From NCBI GenBank assembly GCA_035501735.1, contig DATJVR010000093.1, forward strand, positions 1-52,873: a DNA stretch of 52,873 nucleotides. Direction: 5' to 3'. This DNA comes from PNAI01 sp035501735. GTDB taxonomy: Bacteria > Pseudomonadota > Alphaproteobacteria > Rhizobiales > Xanthobacteraceae. Below the pieces are notes generated by a model. It did not search any database. It saw only the letters and a program-made list of their open reading frames with translations, and was not told the DNA's origin. This document shows positions 41,811-49,696 of the stretch, piece after piece; the first letter of the stretch is position 1; the number at the start of each line of letters is the position of its first letter. Position numbers and translations under genes: made by a program.

Positions 41811-41886
41811 GCCTCATGCTGAGGAGCCGCCGCAGGCGGCGTCTCGAAGCACACTCGCTTCGCTCGTGCGCCTCGGGATGAGGGCG
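41811..41886. repeat. Dispersed palindromic repeat of Bradyrhizobium type
   Basis: The outer arms CCTCATGCTGAGG and CCTCGGGATGAGG pair. Inside are GCCGCC GCA GGCGGC and a second hairpin around TCGCTTCGCTCG. From memory, CTCATGCTGAGGAG...TCTCGAA repeats are scattered in Bradyrhizobiaceae genomes. A different unit from the GTAGGGCGCAATA REPs of 18-21 kb. Confidence 0.7.
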
Positions 41887-41950
41887 GAAGACGGGCTCTT
41901 CAAACTGGGACTCCGTGCGTCTATCTTAATTGACAGCAGAGGGTATCCCC

Positions 41951-42244
41951 ATGGACGACAAGACCCGTACCGAGCTCGAAGCCGCCGTCTACCGGCGTCT
42001 GGTCGAGCACTTGCGCAGCCGCACCGACGTGCAGAACATCGACATGATGAATCTCGCAGGCTTCTGCCGCAATTGCCTCTCCAACTGGATGAAGGACGCC
42101 GCCGACGCCAAAGGCATTCCCATGACCAAGGAGCAGAGCCGCGAGATCGTCTACGGCGAGCCGTTCGAGCAGTGGAAGGCGAAATACCAGAAGGAAGCCA
42201 CGCCCGCCCAGAAGGCGGCCTTCGAAAAGGCCCCCAAGCATTAA
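41951..42244 (+). CDS. DUF1244-family protein
   Basis: This is a small cytoplasmic protein of 97 residues that matches the DUF1244 family throughout. It contains MDDKTRTELEAAVYRRLVEH, VQNIDMMNLAGFCRNCLSNW with its conserved CxxC, and EIVYGEPFEQWKAKYQ. An earlier in-frame start is less likely, since AGAGGG lies just before this ATG. The family is highly conserved in Alpha- and Gammaproteobacteria and the structure is helical; its biochemical role is not established. Its place just upstream of gapR, near pyruvate kinase, is a conserved arrangement as far as I recall. Confidence 0.93.
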   Translation: MDDKTRTELEAAVYRRLVEHLRSRTDVQNIDMMNLAGFCRNCLSNWMKDAADAKGIPMTKEQSREIVYGEPFEQWKAKYQKEATPAQKAAFEKAPKH

Positions 42245-42374
42245 ATTTTTTCCTCACAACACACGCTGTGCACTGCGTGGATGATTGTGCGCATCGCTTG
42301 ACCAGAAGCGCCGCGCCTCCGAAAGCTTCCGTCACGCGGGCATCCGCCCGAATCCCATGACAGGAGCATTTGCG

Positions 42375-42665
42375 ATGCGCTCATCGGCTGCTGAAAAAGA
42401 AGACAAAGGCGAGAAGGAAAAGCCCGCGACCCGGTTCGCCAAGGATCAGCTCAAGGCCTTCGTCGAACGCGTCGAGCGGCTCGAGGAGGAGAAGAGGGCG
42501 CTCTCCGACGACATCCGCGACGTCTATGCCGAGGCCAAGGGCAACGGCTTCGACGTCAAGGCGCTGCGCACCATCGTCCGCCTGCGCAAGATGGAGATGA
42601 GCGAGCGCCAGGAGCAGCAAGCCATCCTCGACACCTACATGCACGCCCTCGGCATGGCGGCTTAG
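42375..42665 (+). CDS. gapR: GapR (DUF2312) nucleoid-associated DNA-binding protein
   Basis: This is a 96-residue DNA-binding protein of the DUF2312 family. In Caulobacter, GapR clamps overtwisted DNA ahead of replication forks and polymerases and stimulates topoisomerases. The sequence is almost the family consensus: RFAKDQLKAFVERVERLEEE, ALSDDIRDVYAEAKGNGFDV, KALRTIVRLRKMEMSERQEQ and LDTYMHALGM. The ATG at 42375 is chosen because AGGAG lies eight bases upstream and the extension above it is not conserved. The stop codon overlaps that of the convergent HNH-like gene. GapR is common in Alphaproteobacteria and usually essential or important. Confidence 0.93.
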   Translation: MRSSAAEKEDKGEKEKPATRFAKDQLKAFVERVERLEEEKRALSDDIRDVYAEAKGNGFDVKALRTIVRLRKMEMSERQEQQAILDTYMHALGMAA

Positions 42666-43384
42666 GATTCGGCGGGCGCCACGCGCTCGGTCGCCCCTCC
42701 GCTGCGGTACTTCGCCTCGTCGGCACATTTCGCGACATGCACGTCGCGATTGATGACCTGCAGGTTGGGGATGCCCCAATAGTCCAGCAAAGCTGGCCAC
42801 GGCGTATCGCGTTGCTCGTGCCACACGCGGAAAAGCGGCACGCGGTGGTCGATCTCGGCGGTCTTCCAGAGTCGGCCGCCGGTCTGCGCACATCGTCGTG
42901 CCTGCAGCCGCCGCAGCAGCCGGTCATGCGCGCTCGGCGCGGTCCACAGCCGCCATGCCGCCACGCAGGCGGTGTGCCATGCCGCGCGAGGGTTTGGGCC
43001 GCTCTCCCACAGGTCTCGGTGCCATCCGAAACGATAGACCGGCTGTCCACAGACGCAGCAGAAGCCGGGACCGCGGGAATATTTTGCCTCGCGGTAGGGT
43101 GCGGGCGGCATGCGAAAGGTTGCCGGCAGTCCGCCGGCCGATCCGATTGTCCAGCCCCAGCCTTTCGGCGCGCCGCTCACGGCCGCCAGCGCGCGCGCGA
43201 GCCTGTCGGCGCGGACGGCATGTGCGCGCCAGTAGGAATCGATCGCGACCCTCGGCATCGGCGGCGTCCAGCGTCGGCTGAGCGCATGCGTGAGCACGCC
43301 GGCTGGAAAGATATCGGGCAAGGCTCGCGTCAGGCGCTTCAGCGCGCGCCGATTATACGCGTCTCGCGTCTCCGACATTGTCAT
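42662..43384 (-). CDS. HNH-like putative nuclease with zinc-finger motifs
   Basis: This 240-residue protein appears nuclease-like by motifs, not by close family recognition. The C-terminal half contains CAQTGGRLWKTAEIDHRVPL and a downstream NLQVINRDVHVAKCADEAKY, the spacing of an HNH fold: the His of EIDHRVPL, the Asn of NLQVINRD and the His of DVHVAKC. A second metal site is likely from CCVCGQPV and WHTACVAAW. The N-terminal 80 residues are basic and could bind nucleic acid. The stop overlaps the gapR stop across the two strands. Upstream, 35 bases away, is the DUF882 gene in the same direction. A role in DNA or RNA cleavage is inference. Confidence 0.75.
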   Translation of the reverse strand: MTMSETRDAYNRRALKRLTRALPDIFPAGVLTHALSRRWTPPMPRVAIDSYWRAHAVRADRLARALAAVSGAPKGWGWTIGSAGGLPATFRMPPAPYREAKYSRGPGFCCVCGQPVYRFGWHRDLWESGPNPRAAWHTACVAAWRLWTAPSAHDRLLRRLQARRCAQTGGRLWKTAEIDHRVPLFRVWHEQRDTPWPALLDYWGIPNLQVINRDVHVAKCADEAKYRSGGATERVAPAES

Positions 43385-43419
43385 GCCGGCGATTGTGCCA
43401 ACGAGGAGTAAAGCTTTCG

Positions 43420-44907
43420 CTAGTGCAGCGCGGCGGTGCGCATGCCGAAGCTGACCGTCGCCAGGAACTGCACGGCCCTGCCCCTGAACTCCGTCGTCGT
43501 CATCCCGGCATAGGGGTCGGCCGAGAACGTCATCGCCACCGCGGATGTCGGTTTCTGCAGCAGCGAGCCGATCTGGCGCGGATCGAGCGGATTGAACTGG
43601 CTGGTGGTCATGAACGTGTAGATGCTCGGCGCCAGCACCACGGCGCGGATCCAGGGATTGTCGATGTGCGCGCCCGCCCCGCTCGGCGACGCCGGCAAGC
43701 CTTTCGCGAGGGCAGGGTCCGCCCGCTTCGGCAAGGTGGCAGCAATCGGGCTCTGGCGCGGGAGATTTTGCGGAGCCGTGCGCGCCATCGTGTCGTTTTT
43801 CGATGCCGAAACCGGAATGGGCCGCTGCACGTTCTCAAGCGCAGTAGGCGCCGAAGGCTCGTAATGCGCCACGGCCGCATAGGCCAGCGCAACCTCCGGC
43901 GAAACGCGGTCGACCTGCTGGCCAGTCGTCGGCCATGGCAGGAAAATGCTCGCCGGGCTGATCGCATTGGTGTCGAGCTTTGCCTTCGTCACCGGCTGTG
44001 TCGAGGCCGCCATGGCGACCTGGTTGTTCGCCGGCTTGTTCTGCGCCTGCGGCGTGGATTTGCTGGCCAACGACGCGAGGCTGGCCGGCCGCGCGACCGG
44101 CATCGGCGGCAGCCGCGTCGATCCCGTGGCGATCTCGTCGTCCTCATGCGTGTCGGAGACCCTGGCGATCATGGTCGGCCTGATGCGCGAGCCCCTTGCG
44201 CCGCGTGAAAGATCTGCCAGCGCAAGCGCGTATCCGGCTAGCGGATGACCGTCCGCCGGAATGTGCACGGTGCGCTCGTCCGGGAACACCTTGACCAGCT
44301 CTTCGCGCGTCATGCGCGGCCAATGCCGCACATTGCCGACGTCGAGGTGCACGAAGGGCGACCCCGAGGTGGGATAATATCCGACGCCGCCGTCCTGCAA
44401 CCGCATCGCAACGACCCGCAATTGTTCGATCGGCACGCCCGGGATGAAAAAATCCGTGGCATTGCCGATCATGTGCTGGGAAAACAGCGCCACTCCGCTG
44501 CTGCGCGCGCGCAGCATGGCGTTGGTTTCGGGCGCGCGATATCCGCACACCACATAGATCGGCGCCTTCGCACCGACTTCGCGATGCACTTCCCACAGCA
44601 GATCGATCAGCTGCGGGGACATGGCGGTCTGCTCGTTCCGGCGCCAGTCGCGCAGGAACCAGTTGATCTTCTTCAGCGCCTCCTCGTCGTAGCGGCCGTT
44701 GCGCTTGTAGGTGATGGTGATGTCTTCGTTGGTGTGCACGTGGTGCATGCTGATCGTGCGGGTATCGCCGATCGCGTTGGCGAACTGCAGCCCGTAGCCA
44801 CCGAGCGCCAGCAGAATAACGCCAAGGCCGAGACGGCATGCGACGCGGGACGAGCCCAATGCGATACCGTTCGTGCGCCTTGTGCGTACTGCCACTTGCG
44901 GTCTCAC
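43420..44907 (-). CDS. DUF882 (YcbK-like, M15-type) cell-wall peptidase-like protein
   Basis: This is a 495-residue envelope protein anchored or exported by LGLGVILLALGGYGLQFANA after a basic start at a GTG. The DUF882 domain, about residues 50-205, is a D,D-carboxypeptidase/murein hydrolase fold with zinc-ligand positions in FSQHMIGNATDFFIPG (His, Asp) and SPFVHLDVGNVRHW (His). VVCGYRAPETNAML is the other landmark. The long remainder (about 210-495) is Ala/Ser/Pro-rich and of low complexity, with no recognisable domain until a conserved-looking end (FNPLDPRQIGSLL and beyond). Near the L,D-transpeptidase gene, it suggests joint work on peptidoglycan. Confidence 0.88.
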   Translation of the reverse strand: MRPQVAVRTRRTNGIALGSSRVACRLGLGVILLALGGYGLQFANAIGDTRTISMHHVHTNEDITITYKRNGRYDEEALKKINWFLRDWRRNEQTAMSPQLIDLLWEVHREVGAKAPIYVVCGYRAPETNAMLRARSSGVALFSQHMIGNATDFFIPGVPIEQLRVVAMRLQDGGVGYYPTSGSPFVHLDVGNVRHWPRMTREELVKVFPDERTVHIPADGHPLAGYALALADLSRGARGSRIRPTMIARVSDTHEDDEIATGSTRLPPMPVARPASLASLASKSTPQAQNKPANNQVAMAASTQPVTKAKLDTNAISPASIFLPWPTTGQQVDRVSPEVALAYAAVAHYEPSAPTALENVQRPIPVSASKNDTMARTAPQNLPRQSPIAATLPKRADPALAKGLPASPSGAGAHIDNPWIRAVVLAPSIYTFMTTSQFNPLDPRQIGSLLQKPTSAVAMTFSADPYAGMTTTEFRGRAVQFLATVSFGMRTAALH

Positions 44908-45161
44908 TGTTCTGACTGCACTCGCCGCGCCTCACGCATCGGCGGCCGACGGCCGCGCAACAAGGCTAATGCAGTGTTACCGGGATTGATTAATGCGCAC
45001 TTAGCGCGCCCCATCCCCAGCTTTAATTTTGTAGATGCGGAGTATGGCCAAAAAAGGCCGGTCAAGGCCAGCGACTTCGCTTCCGATGGCTAACAAGCTG
45101 GGGAAAAATTGAGGCAGCAAATCAAGGATAACAAAGTCTAAACGCGGCCATTACTCATGAA

Positions 45162-45190
45162 AAATGCCCCGGATACGATCCGGGGCATTT
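45162..45190 (-). terminator. Intrinsic terminator after the L,D-transpeptidase gene
   Basis: A 13-bp stem (AAATGCCCCGGAT / ATCCGGGGCATTT, three-base loop) is followed leftward by further T (ATTTTTCATG). It isolates the L,D-transpeptidase transcript from the DUF882 gene. The rest of 44908-45214 shows no other feature. Confidence 0.93.
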
Positions 45191-45214
45191 GAAATACGCT
45201 TTGGCCGCTGTTTT

Positions 45215-47212
45215 TTAGCGGAACAGCCGGTTCAGGAACCCGAGCGGGCTGCCGCTCGAACGCCCGCTGCCGTAAAAATCGAAACCGCCGCCGTCACGCG
45301 GCACGTTCTCGAGTCGGGCAAAGTCCGTGGGCGACGGCTTGTAGTTCGGGTCAGCCGGCCGCTCGATCGCGATATCGGCCACCTTGCGCTCGTTGCCCTT
45401 GATGAAGGGGAGGAGCTTGGAGTCGTAGCCATACACGTCGTCGCGGAATTGCAACACGCCGGAGTCATCCACGAAGGCGGTCTGGTAGGTGATGTGGACC
45501 GGGATCGGGTTGGTGAAATCGATATTGATCTCGTTGTCGCCGAACATCTTGCGGATGCGTTCTTGCGTGTAATGCTCCTTCGGCACGCCGAAGCCGAGCA
45601 TCACCTCCGCATACTTCACCGGATCCTGCACGCGCATGCAGCCGTGGCTGAAGGCGCGCTTGTCGTAGGCGAACAGGTTCTTCTCCGGGGTGTCATGCTG
45701 ATACACCAGGAACTTGTTGGGGAAATTGAACCGGACGCGCCCGAGCGCATTCTTGTCCCCCGGCGGCTGATAGACGCGGATGCCGTCACGGGTTTGTTCG
45801 ACCTTCAGTCCCTGCTTGGCAAAGATGCCCGGATCCGACGTTTCATAGATCGGCAGCAGCTCGTTGTAGACGATCGACTGCGGCACGTTCCACGTCGGGT
45901 TGACGGTGATGAACTTCATTGTCTCGCTGAGCATCGGGGTTTCGTGCTGCAGCTTGCCGACCACCACCCGCGTGCTCCACACCACCGCGCCGTCGTCCCA
46001 TACCCTCAACGTATATTCCGGGATGTTGAGCACGACGTGGGTCTTGCCCATGTCGCGCGGGATCCAGCGCCAGCGCTCCATATTGGCGAGCACGATGTTG
46101 ATCTTGCCGTCGCGGCTCGGGCCATTGAGCGCGTCGATCGTCGGGTTGCCGACTTCGCCGTCGGTTTTCAGGCCGTGCGCGCCCTGGAACTTCACCACCG
46201 CTTCGGCCAGTTCCTTGTCGTAATTGGTGTCGTCTTTCGCGGGCAGGCCGAGCTTTTCGCGCAGCAGCGGGACGCGCGGGTCCTGCATCATGACGATGTC
46301 TTCGGCCGCCGGCTTATCCTTGTCCTTGCTGGCTTTTTTGTCCTTCTCTTTGGACTTGGCGGACTTGCTGTCCTTTGCGGACTTGTCGTTGCCGTATTTC
46401 AGGTACGGACCATAGGGGAGCCGCGCCTCGCCGTCGGACTTCTCGGCGCGCAGCTCGGCGAGCTTGGCCTTGAGCGCCTTGTAGGCCGGCTGCTGCGGAT
46501 TGAATGAATCGAGCACCGCCGCGACATCGCCGGCGTCGCCGAGTTTGGCGAGCACATCGGCCGGATCGTAATTGTCCTTGTAGTAGACCCAAGCCGTCAG
46601 CCGCGACCAGTGCACGCGGCCGTTCAGCGCGTGCCGCGCATAGGTCAACAGCACGCCGGTGAATTTCAGTTCTTGCTCGGCTTGGGCGTCGAGGCTCGTT
46701 GCCGAGAGATTCGGGAACACGTAATCGGACGGTTCGAGACCGTCCTGCTCGATGGTCTTGATGTAGGCCAGCACCGCATCGGCTTTGCTCGTCGGCTTGC
46801 CGTTGCTGTCGATCCAGACCGGATCGTAATTGCGTTTCTGATAGAACGCGTCGACCGCGGCGCGGTCGCCCTTGCGGCTCAGGAAGCGGTCGGCTTTGCC
46901 GGATACCGTGAGATCGTGGATCTTGCCGTTGATGGTGGTCGGATCGGGCGGAGGCGCCGCCGTCGTGCTGTTGCCCGTTTCATTGTTGTTCGTCGTATCG
47001 TTCGTCGCGGCGGGCATCTGCTCCGCCATCTTGTTCGCGTCGGTTGATTTCTTGCTGACGGTTTTTTTCGCGGCCAGCACGATGTCGCTGTTCGTCGGCA
47101 GATGCTTTGACAACGAAACGGTCAGAGGTGCCGCGTTGGTGCTTGCCGCCGTCGCCAGCACGAGTGCCATGGCGCTCCCGGTCAGCAATCCACCGATATA
47201 TTTGCTACGCAT
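45215..47212 (-). CDS. L,D-transpeptidase, YcbB/LdtD family
   Basis: This is a periplasmic peptidoglycan cross-linking enzyme of 665 residues. The signal peptide MRSKYIGGLLTGSAMALVLA ends near NAA. A scaffold domain (KRNYDPVWIDSNGKPTSKAD) precedes a long Lys/Asp/Ser-rich insert with AKDSKSAKSKEKDKKASKDK. A peptidoglycan-binding domain comes next (AVVKFQGAHGLKTDGEVGNP), followed by the YkuD domain with HDTPEKNLFAYDKRAFSHGC and the catalytic Cys525 of SHGCMRV. Such enzymes make 3-3 cross-links and, in Hyphomicrobiales with polar growth, are numerous. The charged insert is unusual and may span the wall. The gene has a private terminator. Confidence 0.94.
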   Translation of the reverse strand: MRSKYIGGLLTGSAMALVLATAASTNAAPLTVSLSKHLPTNSDIVLAAKKTVSKKSTDANKMAEQMPAATNDTTNNNETGNSTTAAPPPDPTTINGKIHDLTVSGKADRFLSRKGDRAAVDAFYQKRNYDPVWIDSNGKPTSKADAVLAYIKTIEQDGLEPSDYVFPNLSATSLDAQAEQELKFTGVLLTYARHALNGRVHWSRLTAWVYYKDNYDPADVLAKLGDAGDVAAVLDSFNPQQPAYKALKAKLAELRAEKSDGEARLPYGPYLKYGNDKSAKDSKSAKSKEKDKKASKDKDKPAAEDIVMMQDPRVPLLREKLGLPAKDDTNYDKELAEAVVKFQGAHGLKTDGEVGNPTIDALNGPSRDGKINIVLANMERWRWIPRDMGKTHVVLNIPEYTLRVWDDGAVVWSTRVVVGKLQHETPMLSETMKFITVNPTWNVPQSIVYNELLPIYETSDPGIFAKQGLKVEQTRDGIRVYQPPGDKNALGRVRFNFPNKFLVYQHDTPEKNLFAYDKRAFSHGCMRVQDPVKYAEVMLGFGVPKEHYTQERIRKMFGDNEINIDFTNPIPVHITYQTAFVDDSGVLQFRDDVYGYDSKLLPFIKGNERKVADIAIERPADPNYKPSPTDFARLENVPRDGGGFDFYGSGRSSGSPLGFLNRLFR

Positions 47213-47478
47213 CGAACGTCTCCTCCGATCCTTTCGGCGTCGAATTATCGCCGTGAAGCTGCCATCAGCGCGTTAATAGATTTTAACAAACGCCAACCAA
47301 TAAGACAGCCTAACCGACAAAAATCATGGAATCGTGAAGTATGAATCGTGACCGCTCTTTGCCACCAAATTTACGCTGAAAACGCGCAGCCGTCGACGAC
47401 CGTTGCGGCATATTTGCTCATGCCAGCAATGAAAAAACCAGCAAATTAACGCTGTTTTCGCGACAATCCCACCGACCG

Positions 47479-49035
47479 TTACCGGATCGCCACGGGGGCG
47501 CCGGAAAGTGGATCGGCCGCATCTTCCGAACGATTGTCGAGGCCAAGCCCCTCCAACTTCCGATACAGCGTCGATCGCCCGATCTGCAACCGCCGAGCGA
47601 CTTCCGACATCTGCCCGCGATAGTGCGAAATGGCAAAGCGAATGGCCTCGGATTCGATATCCTCCAGCGGGCGCACTTCACCCTGGGCGTCGAGCAGGCC
47701 GACCGCACCGGCGGGCGGTCCCGCATGAGCGACCGGGAAATCCGGGGCCATTCCGGCCCCGACCTCGATCACCGGCATCGACTCGTGGATTGCTGCCGGT
47801 GACGGCGTACCGGCGGCCAGGGGTGGCGACCCGTCGGCGGCTCCGGCTGCCATCTGCGCCGCAATTTGCGGGAATTCGGCGACCCCGATGGCGTCGCTCT
47901 CGGCCAGCACCACGGCGCGGAACACCGCGTTCTCAAGCTGCCGCACGTTGCCCGGCCAACGGTAGGCGCCGAGCAGCGCAAGCGCTTCGCACGTGATCGT
48001 CCGCACGCGCTTGCCTTCTTCGACCGCTAAGCGCGCGAGGAAATGCCGCACCAGATCGGGGATGTCTTCCGGCCGCGCCCGCAGCGGCGGCACCGCGATC
48101 GGGAACACATGCAGCCGGTAGAACAGGTCCTCGCGGAAACGGCCGTCTTTGACGTCCGAAAGCAGGTTGCGATTGGTCGCCGACACCAGGCGCACGTCGA
48201 CCTTGATGGGTTTACGCCCGCCCACCGGTTCGACCTCGCCCTCCTGAATCGCGCGCAGCAGCTTGACTTGCGCCGCCAACGGCAATTCGCCGACTTCATC
48301 GAGAAACAGCGTGCCGCCCGACGCCTCGACGAACTTGCCCATGTGCCGTTCGGTGGCGCCGGTGAACGAACCCTTCTCGTGTCCGAACAGGATCGACTCC
48401 ACGAGGTTGTCCGGGATCGCGCCGCAATTGACGGCGATGAACGGTTTCGCCCGCCGCTCGCCTGAACCGTGGATGGCGCGTGCGATCATTTCCTTGCCGA
48501 CGCCGGACTCTCCTTCGATCAGCACCGCAATGTTGGAGGCCGCGGCCTTCTCGGCGGCGCGCAGTACCGTTTGCATCGCCGCGTTGCGCGTGACGATATC
48601 CTTGAACGTGAGCGTTCCGCTCTGGCTGCGTTTGATCCGCGTGAGCTCGCCTGCGAGCGCGCTGGTGGCGAGCGCGTTGCGCAACGAAACCTGCAGGCGT
48701 TCCGCGCCCACCGGCTTGACCACGAAATCGGCCGCGCCCGCGCGCATGGCCGAGACCACATTGTCGATGCCGCCATGCGCCGTCTGCACGATCACCGGCA
48801 CGTTCGATCCCGCCGCGCGCATGCGCGCCAGCACGCCGAGGCCGTCGAGATCGGGCATCACCAGATCGAGGATGACGCAGTCGATGCGCTCGGCATTTCC
48901 GCCGTTGAGCAGCAGTGCCGCCGCCGCTTCGCCTGTCTCCGCCAGGACCGGCTCGTAGCCGAACTTGCGGACCATGTTGTCGAGCAGCCGTCGCTGCACC
49001 GGATCGTCGTCAACGATGAGAACGCGCTCGACCAT
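47479..49035 (-). CDS. Sigma-54-dependent response regulator (NtrC type)
   Basis: This transcription activator of 518 residues has the order receiver, AAA+ and Fis-type DNA-binding domain. The receiver starts MVERVLIVDDDPVQRRLLDN with the phosphoacceptor Asp in CVILDLVMPDLDG. The AAA+ domain carries Walker A GESGVGKEMIARAI, the sigma-54 contact loop FGHEKGSFTGATERH (GSFTGA in place of the commoner GAFTGA), Walker B GGTLFLDEVGELPL and NLLSDVKDGRFREDLFYRL. A long Pro/Ala-rich linker precedes the HTH helix MSEVARRLQIGRSTLYRKLE. No sensor kinase gene is adjacent, so the signal is unknown. Confidence 0.95.
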   Translation of the reverse strand: MVERVLIVDDDPVQRRLLDNMVRKFGYEPVLAETGEAAAALLLNGGNAERIDCVILDLVMPDLDGLGVLARMRAAGSNVPVIVQTAHGGIDNVVSAMRAGAADFVVKPVGAERLQVSLRNALATSALAGELTRIKRSQSGTLTFKDIVTRNAAMQTVLRAAEKAAASNIAVLIEGESGVGKEMIARAIHGSGERRAKPFIAVNCGAIPDNLVESILFGHEKGSFTGATERHMGKFVEASGGTLFLDEVGELPLAAQVKLLRAIQEGEVEPVGGRKPIKVDVRLVSATNRNLLSDVKDGRFREDLFYRLHVFPIAVPPLRARPEDIPDLVRHFLARLAVEEGKRVRTITCEALALLGAYRWPGNVRQLENAVFRAVVLAESDAIGVAEFPQIAAQMAAGAADGSPPLAAGTPSPAAIHESMPVIEVGAGMAPDFPVAHAGPPAGAVGLLDAQGEVRPLEDIESEAIRFAISHYRGQMSEVARRLQIGRSTLYRKLEGLGLDNRSEDAADPLSGAPVAIR

Positions 49036-49099
49036 GTCACACCCCTACGCTGTACCGTATCGGGGCACATTGGCCGATCTGACTTAACGGGATGTAAAT

Positions 49100-49603
49100 T
49101 CAACCGGTGCGTTTTCGTCGTCGCTGGGGGCGATGGCGCGCGTGCTCATGGCTGTGCGTGTGATGCAAATCATGCGAATGCGCGGGTGAATGCGCCATGC
49201 TTTCGCTCGCCGGCACATAGACCACGTGACCATGCCGGACGCCGCGCTCAGCGATCACATGGTTAGCAAATGATTGCACTTCGGCGCCGCGGCCCTTGAG
49301 CACCGTCACTTCCATGCAGCTGGTCTCGTCGAGATGCACATGCAGCGTCGCTTGCGACAGATCGTGATGATGATGGAATTCGCGTGTCAGGCGCTTGGGC
49401 AAGTCGCGCGCGTGATGGTCATAGACATAGACCAGCGCCGCCACGCAGTGCCGCGAGCCGGCCACCTCGATTGCGGCCTGCTCCAGTCCGCTGCGCGCGA
49501 GATCGCGAATGGCCTCGGAGCGGTTCTGATAGCCGCGCACCGCGATGATGCGATCGAGGTCCTCCATCAGATCGTCGTCGAGCGTGATCGTCACGCGCTG
49601 CAT
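49100..49603 (-). CDS. nikR: Nickel-responsive regulator NikR
   Basis: This is a ribbon-helix-helix repressor of 167 residues with an ACT-like nickel domain. The DNA-binding start MQRVTITLDDDLMEDLDRII and YQNRSEAIRDLARSG fit the family. The square-planar nickel ligands are His77 in EFHHHHDL, His88 and His90 in TLHVHLD, and Cys96 in ETSCMEV. Beyond residue 133 there is an extra tail (AHSPAHSHDLHHTHSHEHA) with about nine histidines that standard NikR lacks; it could bind or buffer nickel. It is divergent from an FmdE-like gene, and a consensus operator lies between them. The nikABCDE importer genes are not in the window. Confidence 0.95.
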   Translation of the reverse strand: MQRVTITLDDDLMEDLDRIIAVRGYQNRSEAIRDLARSGLEQAAIEVAGSRHCVAALVYVYDHHARDLPKRLTREFHHHHDLSQATLHVHLDETSCMEVTVLKGRGAEVQSFANHVIAERGVRHGHVVYVPASESMAHSPAHSHDLHHTHSHEHARHRPQRRRKRTG

Positions 49604-49636
49604 GGCGTCTCTCCATTCCGTATGGCGGAACCGTTG

Positions 49637-49664
49637 GTATGATAATTTCTTGACTTCGTCATAC
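49637..49664. promoter_or_regulatory. Consensus NikR operator GTATGA-N16-TCATAC
   Basis: The palindrome GTATGA (49637-49642), 16 bases, TCATAC (49659-49664) agrees in both half-sites and spacing with the operator defined for Escherichia coli NikR. It sits 33 bases before both start codons of the divergent nikR and FmdE-like genes. TTGACT at 49650-49655, inside it, could be a rightward -35. Repression of both genes by nickel-loaded NikR is therefore the natural reading. Confidence 0.9.
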
Positions 49665-49696
49665 TTTGCCGCCAGGGTTTTGCGAGGGAGCGATCA

